Source: Halomonas alkalicola
Lineage (GTDB): Bacteria; Pseudomonadota; Gammaproteobacteria; Pseudomonadales; Halomonadaceae
Length of the DNA: 64,000 bases
NCBI RefSeq assembly: GCF_030704205.1
Contig: NZ_CP131913.1
Coordinates: 1,550,001-1,614,000, forward strand
Direction of reading: 5' to 3'
Position numbers and translations under genes: made by a program. The notes under the pieces were generated by a model that saw only the letters and a list, made by a program, of their open reading frames with translations, was not told the origin of the DNA and made no database searches. Shown piece by piece: positions 46,490 through 57,456 of this stretch. Positions within the stretch are counted from its first letter, which is position 1. Each line of letters begins with the position of its first letter.

Positions 46490-47568
46490 CCGCTCATCCC
46501 CTTGCGTTGGGCGCGCATCATCATCACCAGGCCCAGGGCCAGGAAGGCGCCGTGGATCGGCCACATGCCCACCACGGCCGGCAGGGCGCCGCGGCCGATG
46601 GCATCCAGCGCCGCCAGCAGCAGGCTCAGGTAGGCCACGTGCAGGAAGATCGCCGGCAGCAGCTTGGCGAAGCGCCCCTGGCGCGGATTGACCCGGGAGA
46701 GCGGCATCGCCAGCAGGGTCAGGATGAAGACCATCAGCGGCAGCCCCAGGCGCCACTGCAGCTGGGCCTGGGCGCGGGTCGAGTCGTCGCCGAACAGCGC
46801 CGCGGTGGTGGCGTACTCGGGGGCGTCGAGCTCGCGCATGCCGTCGGCCTGGGAGAGGCGCACCGCGTAGGTGTCGAACTCGAGACGTTCCGCCTCGAAG
46901 CGCCCCGGATCGACGCTGTAGCGCTCGCCATCGGCCAGCACCAGGAAGCGGCTGCCGGTCTCGGGATCGAGGGTCTGGTAGCCCCCCTCCGCGCGAGTCA
47001 CCGCCGTCTCCGGGGTGCCGTCCCGGCGCCGCTGGCGCTCGCTGATGAAGACGCCGCGCATCTCGCTGCCGTCGGCGCTGAGGCCCTCCATGTAGGCGGT
47101 GCGGCCGCTGCCGAACTCCTGGAAGCGCCCCGGCGCCAGGGCCGAGAAGTCGATGCGGCTGCGCTGCTCCTCGAGCATCACGGCGTTGTGCAGGGCGCCG
47201 GGCGGGGTCAGCCACAGGCTGCACAGCCCCACCAGGATCGCCACCAGGGTGGCCGGCACCAGGCTCACCTTGAGCAGCTTGTTGGGGCTGGTGCCACAGG
47301 CCACCAGCACGGTGATCTCGCTGTTGAGGTAGAGCTGGCCGTAGGCGAGCAGGATGCCCAGAAAGAAGGCCAGCGGCAGGATCAGCTCGAGGAAGCCCGG
47401 CAGGTGGAACAGCATCAGGGTGCCGAGGATGCTCGCCGGGATGCCCCCCTCGGCGGCGTCGGCGAAGTAGCGGATGAAGCGACTGCCCATGATCACCAGC
47501 AGCAGCACGCCGGCGACGGCGGCCATGGTCAGCAGGATCTCGCGGGTCAGATAACGGAAGATGATCAT
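46486..47568 (-). CDS. lptF: LPS export ABC transporter permease LptF
   Basis: 360 residues from the ATG at 47568 (MIIFRYLTREILLTM), where homology to LptF begins; the frame opens earlier at a GTG. It has three transmembrane helices, a periplasmic jellyroll and three more helices, including the conserved LPLAFFLGILLAYGQLYLNSEITVLVACG segment. Divergent from pepA, the usual gammaproteobacterial arrangement. Confidence 0.96.
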   Translation of the reverse strand: MIIFRYLTREILLTMAAVAGVLLLVIMGSRFIRYFADAAEGGIPASILGTLMLFHLPGFLELILPLAFFLGILLAYGQLYLNSEITVLVACGTSPNKLLKVSLVPATLVAILVGLCSLWLTPPGALHNAVMLEEQRSRIDFSALAPGRFQEFGSGRTAYMEGLSADGSEMRGVFISERQRRRDGTPETAVTRAEGGYQTLDPETGSRFLVLADGERYSVDPGRFEAERLEFDTYAVRLSQADGMRELDAPEYATTAALFGDDSTRAQAQLQWRLGLPLMVFILTLLAMPLSRVNPRQGRFAKLLPAIFLHVAYLSLLLAALDAIGRGALPAVVGMWPIHGAFLALGLVMMMRAQRKGMSG

Positions 47569-47718
47569 GCGGCGTCTGCCATGCAATGGGGCCATGCCTT
47601 GGGTACACTGGGACGGCACGGCGACGTGCCGGCATTATCCAGAATCCCCCAGCAGTTGTAACCCTAGCGCTTGCAACCCCCGACGCCTGCAACCAACACG
47701 CTTGTCTGTGGAGACGCC

Positions 47719-49239
<1,521 letters not shown>

Positions 49240-49325
49240 GTGGAAACCAAGGTGGAATAGCGGCGCGGGCTTGCGTTTTTTCCGCGTCGCCTTTCTCATG
49301 TGGGACTGACGATAAATCCACGACC

Positions 49326-49347
49326 CGGGCCGGCTCTCGCCGGCCCG
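49326..49347 (+). other. Stem-loop between pepA and ilvE
   Basis: CGGGCCGGC (49326-49334) and GCCGGCCCG (49339-49347) form a 9-bp stem with loop TCTC and no T-run. Possible weak terminator or attenuator. Confidence 0.55.
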
Positions 49348-49404
49348 AGCTTCCAGTATCACCCCGGGGCTGGCACGCCCCGGGCGTAGCGGAGACCCCT
49401 TGCC

Positions 49405-50505
49405 GTGTCGACTGCCAGCTTCGAACTGCTTCCCAACGCCACCCCCACCGCCGACACCATCCGGGCAGGGATCCTCGAGAACCCCGGCTTCGGTGGCTAC
49501 TTCACCGACCACATGGCCCACGTCCGCTGGACCCTGGATGCCGGCTGGCACGGCCGCGAGGTACGCCCCTACGGGCCGCTGACCCTGGACCCCGCCGCCG
49601 CCGTGCTGCACTACGGCCAGGAGATCTTCGAGGGCATCAAGGCCTACCGCCACGCCGACGGCTCGGTGTGGACCTTCCGCCCGGAGAAGAACGCCGAGCG
49701 CTTCCGCCGCAGCGCCCGTCGCCTGGCCCTACCGGAGCTCTCCGACGAGGACTTCATCGGCTCGCTCAAGGCGCTGCTGGCCCAGGACCACGGCTGGGTG
49801 CCGACGCCGAAGAGCGAGGCCGACGAGTGCAGCCTCTACCTGCGCCCCTTCATGATCGCCAGCGAAAGCTTCCTCGGCGTGCGCCCGGCCCATGAGGTGG
49901 ACTACTACGTGATCGCCTCGCCGGCCGCCGCCTACTTCAAGGGCGGCGTCGAGCCGGTCTCCATCTGGCTCTCCAGCCACTACAAGCGCGCCCCCCCCGG
50001 CGGCACCGGCTTCGCCAAGTGCGGCGGCAACTACGCCGCCTCCCTGGCTGCCCAGAAGGAGGCCAGCACCCACGGCTGCAGCCAGGTGGCCTTCCTGGAT
50101 GCCGTCGAGAACAAGTGGATCGAGGAGCTGGGCGGCATGAACCTGTTCTTCGTCTTCAAGGACGGCCGCATCGCCACCCCGCGCCTGACCGACACCATCC
50201 TCGAGGGCGTGACCCGCGACTCGGTGCTGACCCTGGCCCGCGACGAGGGCCTCACCCCCGAGGAGCGCCCGATCAGCATCGATGAGTGGCGCGAGGCGGC
50301 CGCCTCCGGCGAGCTGACCGAGGTGTTCGCCTGGGGTACCGCGGCGGTCATCACCCCGGTGGGCGAGCTGGTCACCGAGGAGGGCACCATCCGGCTGAAG
50401 GCCGACAGTGGAAACCCTATCGCCAAGCGCCTGCGCAGCAAGCTGCTCGACCTGCAGTACGGCCGCGCCGAGGATACCCACGGCTGGCTGACGCGGCTGG
50501 TGTAA
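49405..50505 (+). CDS. ilvE: Branched-chain amino acid aminotransferase (type II)
   Basis: 366 residues, class-IV PLP aminotransferase of the eukaryote-like BCAT length. GTG start at 49405. YGQEIFEGIKAYRHADG (about 71-87), catalytic-Lys region GTGFAKCGGNYAASLAAQ (about 199-216), and EELGGMNLFFVF (about 245-256) are present. It converts branched-chain 2-oxo acids to Val, Leu and Ile using glutamate. It sits between pepA and holC, which are usually neighbours. Confidence 0.96.
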   Translation: MSTASFELLPNATPTADTIRAGILENPGFGGYFTDHMAHVRWTLDAGWHGREVRPYGPLTLDPAAAVLHYGQEIFEGIKAYRHADGSVWTFRPEKNAERFRRSARRLALPELSDEDFIGSLKALLAQDHGWVPTPKSEADECSLYLRPFMIASESFLGVRPAHEVDYYVIASPAAAYFKGGVEPVSIWLSSHYKRAPPGGTGFAKCGGNYAASLAAQKEASTHGCSQVAFLDAVENKWIEELGGMNLFFVFKDGRIATPRLTDTILEGVTRDSVLTLARDEGLTPEERPISIDEWREAAASGELTEVFAWGTAAVITPVGELVTEEGTIRLKADSGNPIAKRLRSKLLDLQYGRAEDTHGWLTRLV

Positions 50506-50508
50506 GGA

Positions 50509-50961
50509 GTGACCCAGGTCGATTTCTACGTCCTCCCCGATACCACCCTGGAGGCGCGTCTCGACTTCGCCTGCCGGCTGGCCGAGACCATCCAGCGCAA
50601 GGGCTATCGGCTGCACCTGCACGCCGAGGACGAGGCCATGGCCCGGGAGCTCGACGACCGGCTCTGGACCTTCCGCCCCGACGCCTACGTACCCCACGCC
50701 CTGCTGGACACGCAGGCGGCGGCCGAGCTGGATGAGCGGGTGCCGGTGACCATCGGCTGGGCCACCCCGCCCTCCCCCGACCTGGCCGTCCAGGCGCTGC
50801 TCAACCTCGCCCCGGACATTCCGGAGTGGTTCTCCCGCTTCGAACGGGTCGCCGAGATCATCAACCAGCACCAGGATGTGCTCACCGCCAAGCGCGAGTG
50901 CTGGCAGACCTACAAGAAGCGCGGCTACCCCGTGAAGGCCCACCAGCTGCGCGGAGGGTAG
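50509..50961 (+). CDS. holC: DNA polymerase III chi subunit
   Basis: 150 residues, the chi subunit that links the clamp loader to SSB. TQVDFYVLPDTTLEARLDFACRLAETIQRKGYRLHL is the typical opening; VPVTIGWA and the C-terminal AKRECWQTYKKRGYPVKAHQL fit. The GTG start is 3 nt after the ilvE stop with AAGGA directly abutting it, so translation probably depends on coupling to ilvE. Confidence 0.93.
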   Translation: MTQVDFYVLPDTTLEARLDFACRLAETIQRKGYRLHLHAEDEAMARELDDRLWTFRPDAYVPHALLDTQAAAELDERVPVTIGWATPPSPDLAVQALLNLAPDIPEWFSRFERVAEIINQHQDVLTAKRECWQTYKKRGYPVKAHQLRGG

Positions 50962-50983
50962 TGGCTCCACCCACGCCTGGAGA

Positions 50984-51093
50984 GGGGCGCCGGGGACAGG
51001 TCGTCGGGGAGGTCCTATGCCAGGGATGGCATCGGTAGCGCCCAGGGAGGGGTTCACAGCGCCTCCCCAGAGACCTGTCGCCGGGTCAGCCCC
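50984..51093 (-). repeat. Structured 110-nt intergenic repeat, copy B
   Basis: Read on the minus strand it aligns without gaps to copy A. Helices: P1 GGGGC/GCCCC, P2 ACAGGTC/GACCTGT, P3 GGGGAGG/CCTCCCC, P4 CCC/GGG, P5 ATGCC/GGCAT. It fills much of the 263-bp holC-valS gap and is antisense to both genes. Confidence 0.85.
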
Positions 51094-51224
51094 TCACGAT
51101 ATGCCCCGGCCAGTCCGGCTGACGCCGCGTGCCTCCCCGGGCTATAATCAGCCCCATTTTCATCGCCCTCTCCTGCCGTCCGACCCCCGGGTCGGCGGTG
51201 CTCATTTCTGGACCCGGAACGCCC

Positions 51225-54071
51225 ATGGACAAGACCTACCAACCCGAGCAGATCGAATCCCGCTGGTACGAGCGCTGGGAGGCCGATGGCCGCTTCGCCC
51301 CCTCCGGTGAGGGCGAGCCCTACTCCATCATGACCCCGCCGCCCAACGTCACCGGCAGCCTGCACATGGGCCACGCCTTCCAGGACACCATCATGGACAC
51401 CCTGATCCGCTGGCGGCGGATGCAGGGGCGCAACACCCTGTGGCAGGTGGGCACCGACCACGCCGGCATCGCGACGCAGATGCTGGTGGAGCGCAAGATC
51501 GCCGCCGAGGAGGGCAAGAGCCGCCACGACCTCGGCCGCGACGCCTTCATCGACAAGGTCTGGGAGTGGAAGCACGAGTCCGGCGGCCATATCACCCGCC
51601 AGCTTCGCCGCATGGGGGCCAGCGTCGACTGGTCCCGCGAGCGCTTCACCATGGACGACGGCTTCTACAAGGCGGTGCAGGAGGTCTTCGTGCGCCTCCA
51701 CAAGGAGGGGCTGATCTACCGCGGCAAGCGCCTGGTCAACTGGGACCCGACCCTGCACACCGCCATCTCGGATCTCGAGGTGGAGAACCGCGACCAGCAG
51801 GGCCAGTTCTGGCACTTCCGCTATCCGCTCGCCGACGGCGTTACCACCGACGCGGGCCTCGACTACCTGGTGGTCGCCACCACCCGTCCGGAGACCCTGC
51901 TGGGCGACACCGGCGTGGCGGTCAACCCGGAGGATCCCCGCTACGCCTCCCTGGTCGGCAAGTTCGTGACGCTTCCGCTGGTCGGCCGTCGCATCCCCAT
52001 CGTCGCCGATGAGCACGCCGACATGGAGAAGGGCTCCGGCTGCGTGAAGATCACCCCGGCCCACGACTTCAACGACTACGAGGTGGGCCGCCGCCAGGGG
52101 CTGCCGCTGATCAACGTCTTCACCCAGGACGCCGCCATCCTGCCCCAGGCCGAGGCCTTCGACATCCAGGGCCGGCCCCTGCCCGACATCGACCCGAGCC
52201 TGCCCGAGGCCTACGCCGGCCTGGACCGCTTCGAGGCGCGCAAGCGGATCGTCGCCGACATGGAGGCCGCGGGGCTCCTCGAGCAGATCGAGACGGTCAG
52301 CAACACCCTGCCCTACGGCGACCGCAGCGGCGATGTCATCGAGCCGCTGCTCACGGACCAGTGGTTCGTCGCCGTGGAGAGCCTCGCCAAGCCCGCCATC
52401 GAGGCCGTCGAGAAGGGCGACATCCAGTTCGTGCCGAAGAACTACGAGAACATGTACTTCGCCTGGATGCGCGACCTGCAGGACTGGTGCATCTCCCGCC
52501 AGCTGTGGTGGGGCCACCGCATTCCCGCCTGGTACGACGTGGACGGCAACGTCTATGTCGCCCGCAGCGAAGCCGAGGCCCGAGAGGAGAACGGCCTGGC
52601 CGCCGACGTCGTCCTGACCCAGGACGAGGACGTGCTGGACACCTGGTTCAGCTCGGGCCTGTGGACCTTCGGCACCCTGGGCTGGCCGGAACAGACCCCT
52701 GAGCTCAAGACCTTCCATCCCTCGAGCGTCCTGGTCACCGGCTTCGACATCATCTTCTTCTGGGTCGCCCGGATGATCATGCTGACCCTGAAGTTCACCG
52801 GCGAGGTGCCCTTCAAGCAGGTCTACGTGCACGGCCTGGTGCGCGACGGCCAGGGCCAGAAGATGTCCAAGTCCAAGGGCAACGTGCTCGACCCCATCGA
52901 CCTGATCGACGGCATCGCGCTCGACACCCTGGTGGAGAAGCGCACCGGCAACATGATGCAGCCCCAGAAGGCCAAGGCGATCGAGAAGGCCACCCGCGGC
53001 GAGTTCCCGGAGGGCATCGAGCCCCACGGCACCGATGCCCTGCGCTTCACCTTCCTCTCCCAGGCCACGACCGGGCGCGATATCAAGTTCGACATGGGCC
53101 GCCTGGACGGCTACCGCAACTTCTGCAACAAGCTGTGGAACGCCTCGCGCTACGTGCTGATGAACGCCGAGGGCGAGGATTGCGGGGCTGCCGGTGGCGA
53201 CGTCGAGCTGTCGCTGGCCGACCGCTGGATCCTCTCGCGGCTGCAGCAGACCGCAGCCCAGGTGACAAAGGCGATGGAGGAGTTCCGCTTCGACCACGCG
53301 TCGCAGGCGCTCTACGAGTTCGTCTGGAACGAGTACTGCGACTGGTACCTGGAGCTCTCCAAGCCGGTGCTGTGGGACGAGGACGCAAGCCCTGCGGCCA
53401 AGCGCGGCACTCGCCGCACCCTGGTGCGGGTGCTGGAGGCGATCCTGCGCCTGGCCCACCCGATGATGCCCTACATCTCCGAGGAGATCTGGCAGCGCGT
53501 GGCGCCGCTGGCCGGCACCCGCCAGGGCGAGGGCGACTCCATCATGGCCCAGCCCTGGCCCACCGCCGATGACGCGCTGCTCGACGACCAGGCGACCCGC
53601 GACATCGAGTGGCTGAAGGGCGTGATCGTGGCGGTGCGCAACATCCGCGCCGAGATGAACATCGCCCCGGGCAAGCCGCTGGAGGTGCTGCTCACCAAGG
53701 GCGGCACCGCCGACCGCGAGCGCCTCGAGGCCAACCGCCGCTTCCTGGCCAAGCTGGCCAAGCTCGAGAGCGTCACCTGGCTCGACGACCCGGCCGCGGC
53801 ACCGCTCTCGGCCACCCAGCTGGTGGGCGAGATGGAGGTGCTGGTGCCCATGGCCGACCTGATCGACAAGGACGCGGAGCTCGCGCGCCTGGCCCGCGAG
53901 ATCGAGAAGCAGGAGAAGCTGATCGGCGGCATCGAGAAGAAGCTCGGCAACGAGGGCTTCGTGGCCAAGGCCCCGGAAGCGGTGGTGGAGAAGGAGCGCG
54001 CCAAGCTGGCCGAGTTCCAGGCCGCCCATCGCCTGCTGGTGGAGCAGCGCGACAAGATCGCCGCGCTCTGA
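51225..54071 (+). CDS. valS: Valyl-tRNA synthetase
   Basis: 948 residues from ATG 51225 ([11 protein letters not shown]). The class-I signatures are [12 protein letters not shown] (HIGH site, about 41-52) and QKMSKSKGN (KMSKS, about 544-552); an editing domain lies between. The C-terminal coiled coil ([19 protein letters not shown] ...) is typical of ValRS. It charges tRNA-Val and edits Thr mischarging. holC-valS order is conserved in the group. Confidence 0.98.
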   Translation: MDKTYQPEQIESRWYERWEADGRFAPSGEGEPYSIMTPPPNVTGSLHMGHAFQDTIMDTLIRWRRMQGRNTLWQVGTDHAGIATQMLVERKIAAEEGKSRHDLGRDAFIDKVWEWKHESGGHITRQLRRMGASVDWSRERFTMDDGFYKAVQEVFVRLHKEGLIYRGKRLVNWDPTLHTAISDLEVENRDQQGQFWHFRYPLADGVTTDAGLDYLVVATTRPETLLGDTGVAVNPEDPRYASLVGKFVTLPLVGRRIPIVADEHADMEKGSGCVKITPAHDFNDYEVGRRQGLPLINVFTQDAAILPQAEAFDIQGRPLPDIDPSLPEAYAGLDRFEARKRIVADMEAAGLLEQIETVSNTLPYGDRSGDVIEPLLTDQWFVAVESLAKPAIEAVEKGDIQFVPKNYENMYFAWMRDLQDWCISRQLWWGHRIPAWYDVDGNVYVARSEAEAREENGLAADVVLTQDEDVLDTWFSSGLWTFGTLGWPEQTPELKTFHPSSVLVTGFDIIFFWVARMIMLTLKFTGEVPFKQVYVHGLVRDGQGQKMSKSKGNVLDPIDLIDGIALDTLVEKRTGNMMQPQKAKAIEKATRGEFPEGIEPHGTDALRFTFLSQATTGRDIKFDMGRLDGYRNFCNKLWNASRYVLMNAEGEDCGAAGGDVELSLADRWILSRLQQTAAQVTKAMEEFRFDHASQALYEFVWNEYCDWYLELSKPVLWDEDASPAAKRGTRRTLVRVLEAILRLAHPMMPYISEEIWQRVAPLAGTRQGEGDSIMAQPWPTADDALLDDQATRDIEWLKGVIVAVRNIRAEMNIAPGKPLEVLLTKGGTADRERLEANRRFLAKLAKLESVTWLDDPAAAPLSATQLVGEMEVLVPMADLIDKDAELARLAREIEKQEKLIGGIEKKLGNEGFVAKAPEAVVEKERAKLAEFQAAHRLLVEQRDKIAAL

Positions 54072-54091
54072 TCCCACTCGCCTCTGGCACG

Positions 54092-54118
54092 CAGCGGCCC
54101 GCCATCGGCGGGCCGCTG
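54092..54118 (+). terminator. Stem-loop terminator after valS
   Basis: A 12-bp perfect stem (54092-54103 with 54107-54118), loop ATC, then TCGTTT. Weak U-tract but a strong stem. Confidence 0.65.
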
Positions 54119-54249
54119 TCGTTTCGGCCGACAAGATCGCCTGCCGGGATTGACCTGGCACAGGGCGGTGACAGAGATATTAAGAAACGCTGTTCTGTCA
54201 AAAACCCTTCGCCTAGAATGGGCCGGAACATACACCGACCCGCGACTTC

Positions 54250-54987
54250 ATGATGCCACAGACTCCCCCCGCCCTCGCCATCGGGCGCCTTCTGCTGTTC
54301 AACCTGCTGGGCGCGCTGCTGATCTTCACCTGGCTCTCGCCGGACCTGCTGTTCTGGACCGAGATCGACGACGCCGTCTTCTTTACCACCAACGGCTGGC
54401 TTACCGAGGAGAACGACGCCTGGGTGTGGCTGGTAGCGGCCACCAACGCGCGACTCTTCGACGTGGTAAGCCTGCTGATCCTGCTGGTGATCTACCTGTG
54501 GGCCATCTCCCGAGACCCGCTGCGCGAGCAGCGCATGCTGCGCTGGGGCGGTATCGGCGTCACCATGCTGCTGGTGGCGGTGTTCATGGCCCAGGGCGTG
54601 CGCATGGTGATCGACTACAGCCACCCGAGCCCCACCCTGGTCTACCAGGAGGTCAACCTGATCACCGAGATGGTCGACTTCTCCACCAAGGACAGCTCCG
54701 GTGCGAGCTTTCCCGGCGACCACGGGGTCAACCTCTTCCTCTTCGCCGCCTTCATGTGGCGCTTCGCCGGGCTGAAGGTGATGCTGGTGAGCCTGGTGGC
54801 CGCGGTGATCCTGAGCGCCCCCCGCATCCTGAGCGGTGCCCACTGGTTCAGCGACGTCTACTTCGGCGCCATCGCCATCAACCTGATCATCGCGCCCTGG
54901 TTCCTGCTCACGCCGGTCGGACCGGCCATGGCCCGCGGCCTCACCGCGGGCATGGCCAGGGTCCAGGCGCTGCTGCCGGGGCGATAG
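54250..54987 (+). CDS. PAP2-family phosphatase (lipid phosphatase/transferase-like)
   Basis: 245 residues with about five to six transmembrane segments. PAP2 motifs are seen as KDSSGASFPGDHG (C1/C2 region, residues about 148-160) and RILSGAHWFSDVYFG (C3, about 198-212) with catalytic His and Asp. It resembles LpxT-type lipid A phosphotransferases and undecaprenyl-diphosphate phosphatases. A possible -10 (TAGAAT) lies about 30 bp upstream. Confidence 0.88.
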   Translation: MMPQTPPALAIGRLLLFNLLGALLIFTWLSPDLLFWTEIDDAVFFTTNGWLTEENDAWVWLVAATNARLFDVVSLLILLVIYLWAISRDPLREQRMLRWGGIGVTMLLVAVFMAQGVRMVIDYSHPSPTLVYQEVNLITEMVDFSTKDSSGASFPGDHGVNLFLFAAFMWRFAGLKVMLVSLVAAVILSAPRILSGAHWFSDVYFGAIAINLIIAPWFLLTPVGPAMARGLTAGMARVQALLPGR

Positions 54988-55017
54988 AAAGCGGACGACT
55001 CATAGGCCAGATGACGA

Positions 55018-55127
55018 GGGGCGCCGGGGACAGGGCAAAGGGGAGGTCCTATGCCAGGGATGGCATCGGTAGCGTACAGGGAAGTATTCACAGCGCCTCC
55101 CCGTAGCCCTGTCGACGGAACAGCCCC
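55018..55127 (-). repeat. Structured 110-nt intergenic repeat, copy C
   Basis: Minus-strand copy lying between PAP2 and the META lipoprotein gene. Helices: P1 GGGGC/GCCCC, P2 ACAGGGC/GCCCTGT, P3 GGGGAGG/CCTCCCC, P4 TAC/GTA, P5 ATGCC/GGCAT. Confidence 0.85.
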
Positions 55128-55154
55128 GAGTTGCCACGCCGTCGAAGCTTTCGC

Positions 55155-55601
55155 CTAGTTGGCCTTGCGCCAGCCGCCGAGCACTCGCTGATCGGGGCCG
55201 AAGAAGACCAGCCGGTCATGGTCGATCAGGTAGCGGTAGGCGGTCTCCAGCATCCCCTTCACCCGGGCCGCGTCCTCGCCCTGGGGGCAGGCGCGCCGGG
55301 TGGTGGCCAGCTGCGAGAACTCGATGCGCTGATTCTCGCCGAGATTGGCCCGTCCCATCAGCTGGTTGCAGCCGTCGCTGCCGCTGACGCGGCCGTTCTC
55401 GTCGATGCGGAACCAGGCGGGCTCGGGCAGGGAGAGCCGCTCGTCGGTGCCCACCAGCAGCAGGTTCCAGCGCTGCTCCACTACCGGCCCCGAGAGGCTC
55501 ACCTCACGCTCTGGCGGCGCCTCGGGGCGCCCGCCACAGGCCGCCAGCAGAGCGGCGGCGGCCATCACCAGGCCCAGGCGGACCACAACTGTCGTCTTCA
55601 T
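55155..55601 (-). CDS. META/HslJ-domain lipoprotein
   Basis: 148 residues: signal peptide with lipobox LLAAC (Cys about residue 22), then a META domain (WNLLLVGTDERL, NGRVSGSDGCNQLMGRANL, LATTRRACP, FGPDQRVLGGW). These domains occur in HslJ and other stress-related envelope proteins; the ligand is unknown. It is followed on the minus strand by copy C of the structured repeat. Confidence 0.9.
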   Translation of the reverse strand: MKTTVVVRLGLVMAAAALLAACGGRPEAPPEREVSLSGPVVEQRWNLLLVGTDERLSLPEPAWFRIDENGRVSGSDGCNQLMGRANLGENQRIEFSQLATTRRACPQGEDAARVKGMLETAYRYLIDHDRLVFFGPDQRVLGGWRKAN

Positions 55602-55636
55602 GGGTCGTCGTTCTTCCTTGTCGAGTGGCCGGCCGC

Positions 55637-56077
55637 CTACCAGCTGCCGGTGTTTTCCATGGAGGCCCAGGGCTCCCGGACGGGGAGCGGGTCACCCTTC
55701 TGCAGCAGCTCCACCGAGATGCCGTCGGGGCTTCTCACGAAGGCCATATGGCCGTCCCGGGGCGGGCGGTTGATGGTCACGCCGTTGGCCTGGAGCTTCT
55801 CGCACAGGGCGTAGATATCGTCGACCCGATAGGCCAGGTGGCCGAAGTTGCGCCCGCCGGTGTACTCCTCCGGGTCCCAGTTGTAGGTGAGCTCGAGCTC
55901 CGGCGCCTTGAGCTCGGCGGAGCGCGCCTCGTCCTCGGGGGCGGCCAGGAAGACCAGGGTGAAGCGCCCCTTGTCGTTCTCCTTGCGCCGCACCTCCTTG
56001 AGGCCCAGCAGGTCGCAGTAGAAGCGCAGCGAGGCGTCGAGGTCGCTGACGCGCACCATGGTGTGCAGATACTGCAT
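55637..56077 (-). CDS. gloA: Lactoylglutathione lyase (glyoxalase I)
   Basis: 146 residues from ATG 56077 (AAGGAG 6 nt upstream). It has two beta-alpha-beta-beta-beta VOC modules. The four metal ligands of GloA are visible: His in MQYLHTMVR, Glu in PELELTYNW, His in [10 protein letters not shown] and Glu in GISVELLQ. It converts the methylglyoxal-glutathione adduct to S-lactoylglutathione. The META lipoprotein gene follows 35 nt downstream. Confidence 0.95.
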   Translation of the reverse strand: MQYLHTMVRVSDLDASLRFYCDLLGLKEVRRKENDKGRFTLVFLAAPEDEARSAELKAPELELTYNWDPEEYTGGRNFGHLAYRVDDIYALCEKLQANGVTINRPPRDGHMAFVRSPDGISVELLQKGDPLPVREPWASMENTGSW

Positions 56078-56131
56078 GTTCAACTCCTTAGTCGGGGAAA
56101 CACGGGGCTATCGCCGATGGCGGTACCGCTC

Positions 56132-56242
56132 AAGGCTGATCCGGCGACAGGCCTGCGAGGGGGCGCCATGAACCCCTCCCTGGGGGCTACCTCGACCTTC
56201 CCTGGTCCACGGACCCCCTCTCCGACCTGTCCCCGGCGCCTT
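56132..56242 (+). repeat. Structured ~110-nt intergenic repeat, copy D (divergent)
   Basis: Plus-strand copy between gloA and the DUF411 gene. It is the most diverged copy but keeps P1 as AAGGC/GCCTT, P3 as GAGGGGG/CCCCCTC, P4 as CCC/GGG and P5 as GACC/GGTC; P2 has one mismatch. Confidence 0.8.
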
Positions 56243-56283
56243 TCGCTGACGCGGCATCGATAACCCAAGATACCCTTGGGGAA

Positions 56284-56766
56284 TCAGTGAGTGTACTCGC
56301 TGAAGATCTCAGGCGTGCGGTCGTCACGGTGCCAGCCCAGCACCCGGTAGTCGTCGTAGCGGCCGGTCTCCATACCCGGCGAGCCGTGGGGCATGCCCGG
56401 CACGGCGAGCCCCGCCACGGCGGGGCGCTCCTCCAGCAGGCGGTGGATGTCCGCCGCCGGGACGTGGCCCTCGATCACGTAGCCGTCGACCATGGCGGTA
56501 TGGCAGGAGGCGAGCTCAGGCGTGAGGCCCTGCTCGATCTTGATGGCGCGCATCTCGCGGGTCTTGTGGCGCTCCACCGTGAAGCCCTCGGCCTCCAGAT
56601 GGTCGGCCCAGGCGCCGCAGCAGCCGCAGTTGGGGTCCTGGTACATCTCGACCACGGTGCCGGCCTGGGGACTGGCGCCGGGCGTGACCAAAAGGTAGGC
56701 GGCCAGGGCGCCACCGGCCAGCAGCGAGAGCGCGGTCACCTTGCGGTTCATGGATAGGTGTTTCAT
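56284..56766 (-). CDS. DUF411 periplasmic metal-binding protein
   Basis: 160 residues from ATG 56766 (AGGAG 9 nt upstream). An N-terminal hydrophobic segment (about 10-27) targets export. The thioredoxin-like mature domain has the family motif YQDPNCGCCGAWADHLEAEGF (about 42-62), CHTAMVDGYVIEGHVPA and a late GLAVPGMPHGSPGME. DUF411 proteins are associated with copper handling; the role here is inferred from the family only. Confidence 0.9.
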   Translation of the reverse strand: MKHLSMNRKVTALSLLAGGALAAYLLVTPGASPQAGTVVEMYQDPNCGCCGAWADHLEAEGFTVERHKTREMRAIKIEQGLTPELASCHTAMVDGYVIEGHVPAADIHRLLEERPAVAGLAVPGMPHGSPGMETGRYDDYRVLGWHRDDRTPEIFSEYTH

Positions 56767-56858
56767 GCTAGGGAACTCCTGAAGCGTGACGCGGGATGAT
56801 GGCATCGTGACAAGCCACCGACGGCTTGCCAATACCTGCCGAAGGAAAGAGGGTGGAA

Positions 56859-57395
56859 ATGTCGCACTACTGTGATCTGGCCCCGGGCCATCCGTTTCAC
56901 GGCCCCTACCATGACCACGAGTATGGCTTCCCGGTGGCCGAGGACGAGGCCCTCTTCGAGCGCCTGACCCTGGAGATCAACCAGGCGGGGCTCTCCTGGC
57001 TCACGGTGCTGAAGAAGCGCACCGCCTTCCGTGAGGCCTTCGAGGGCTTCGCCATCGACCGGGTGGCCGCCTATGGCGAGGCCGAGCGGGCCCGGCTGCT
57101 GGCCGACGCCAGTATCATCCGCAACCGCCTGAAGGTCGAGGCCGTGATCCACAACGCCCGGATGCTTCAGGCCCTGCGCGAAGCGCACGGCAGCCTCGCC
57201 GCCTGGCTCGACCACCACCACCCGCTGCCCCATGCGGAGTGGGTCAGGCTCTTCAGGCGCATCTTCCGCTTCACCGGGCCGGAGATCACTGGCGAGTTCC
57301 TGATGAGCACCGGCTACCTCCCCGGCGCCCACCGCGACGACTGCCCGGTACAGGCGCGCATCCTCGCCGCCGGGCCGCGTTGGGCGGATGCGTAA
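56859..57395 (+). CDS. tag: DNA-3-methyladenine glycosylase I
   Basis: 178 residues from ATG 56859. Tag excises 3-methyladenine from DNA. YHDHEYGFPVAEDEALFERL and LSWLTVLKKRTAFREAF (the helix-hairpin-helix region) fit. The zinc set is present: the early Cys and His (HYCDLAPG ... HDHEYG) and the C-terminal His and Cys (HRDDCPVQ). The usual CxW opening is altered to CDLAPGHP. Expressed divergently from the DUF411 gene. Confidence 0.93.
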   Translation: MSHYCDLAPGHPFHGPYHDHEYGFPVAEDEALFERLTLEINQAGLSWLTVLKKRTAFREAFEGFAIDRVAAYGEAERARLLADASIIRNRLKVEAVIHNARMLQALREAHGSLAAWLDHHHPLPHAEWVRLFRRIFRFTGPEITGEFLMSTGYLPGAHRDDCPVQARILAAGPRWADA

Positions 57396-57456
57396 GGGAA
57401 CCCGTCCCCCACTCGTGGCATCATAGCCGGGTACCCTCAGCGAGGAACGCCTCCCG

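Noticed and set aside
51054..54161. 1035-codon minus-strand open frame opposite valS
   Set aside because: Antisense shadow of a GC-rich gene; composition is His/Val/Gly/Leu-rich with no recognisable domain, while valS has all signatures. Many similar shadows were left out.
54858..55091. Short conserved peptides reading MNxSLxATDAIPGIGPP in three repeat copies
   Set aside because: The reading frame lies inside the structured repeat, copy D breaks it, and substitutions follow base pairing rather than codon positions.
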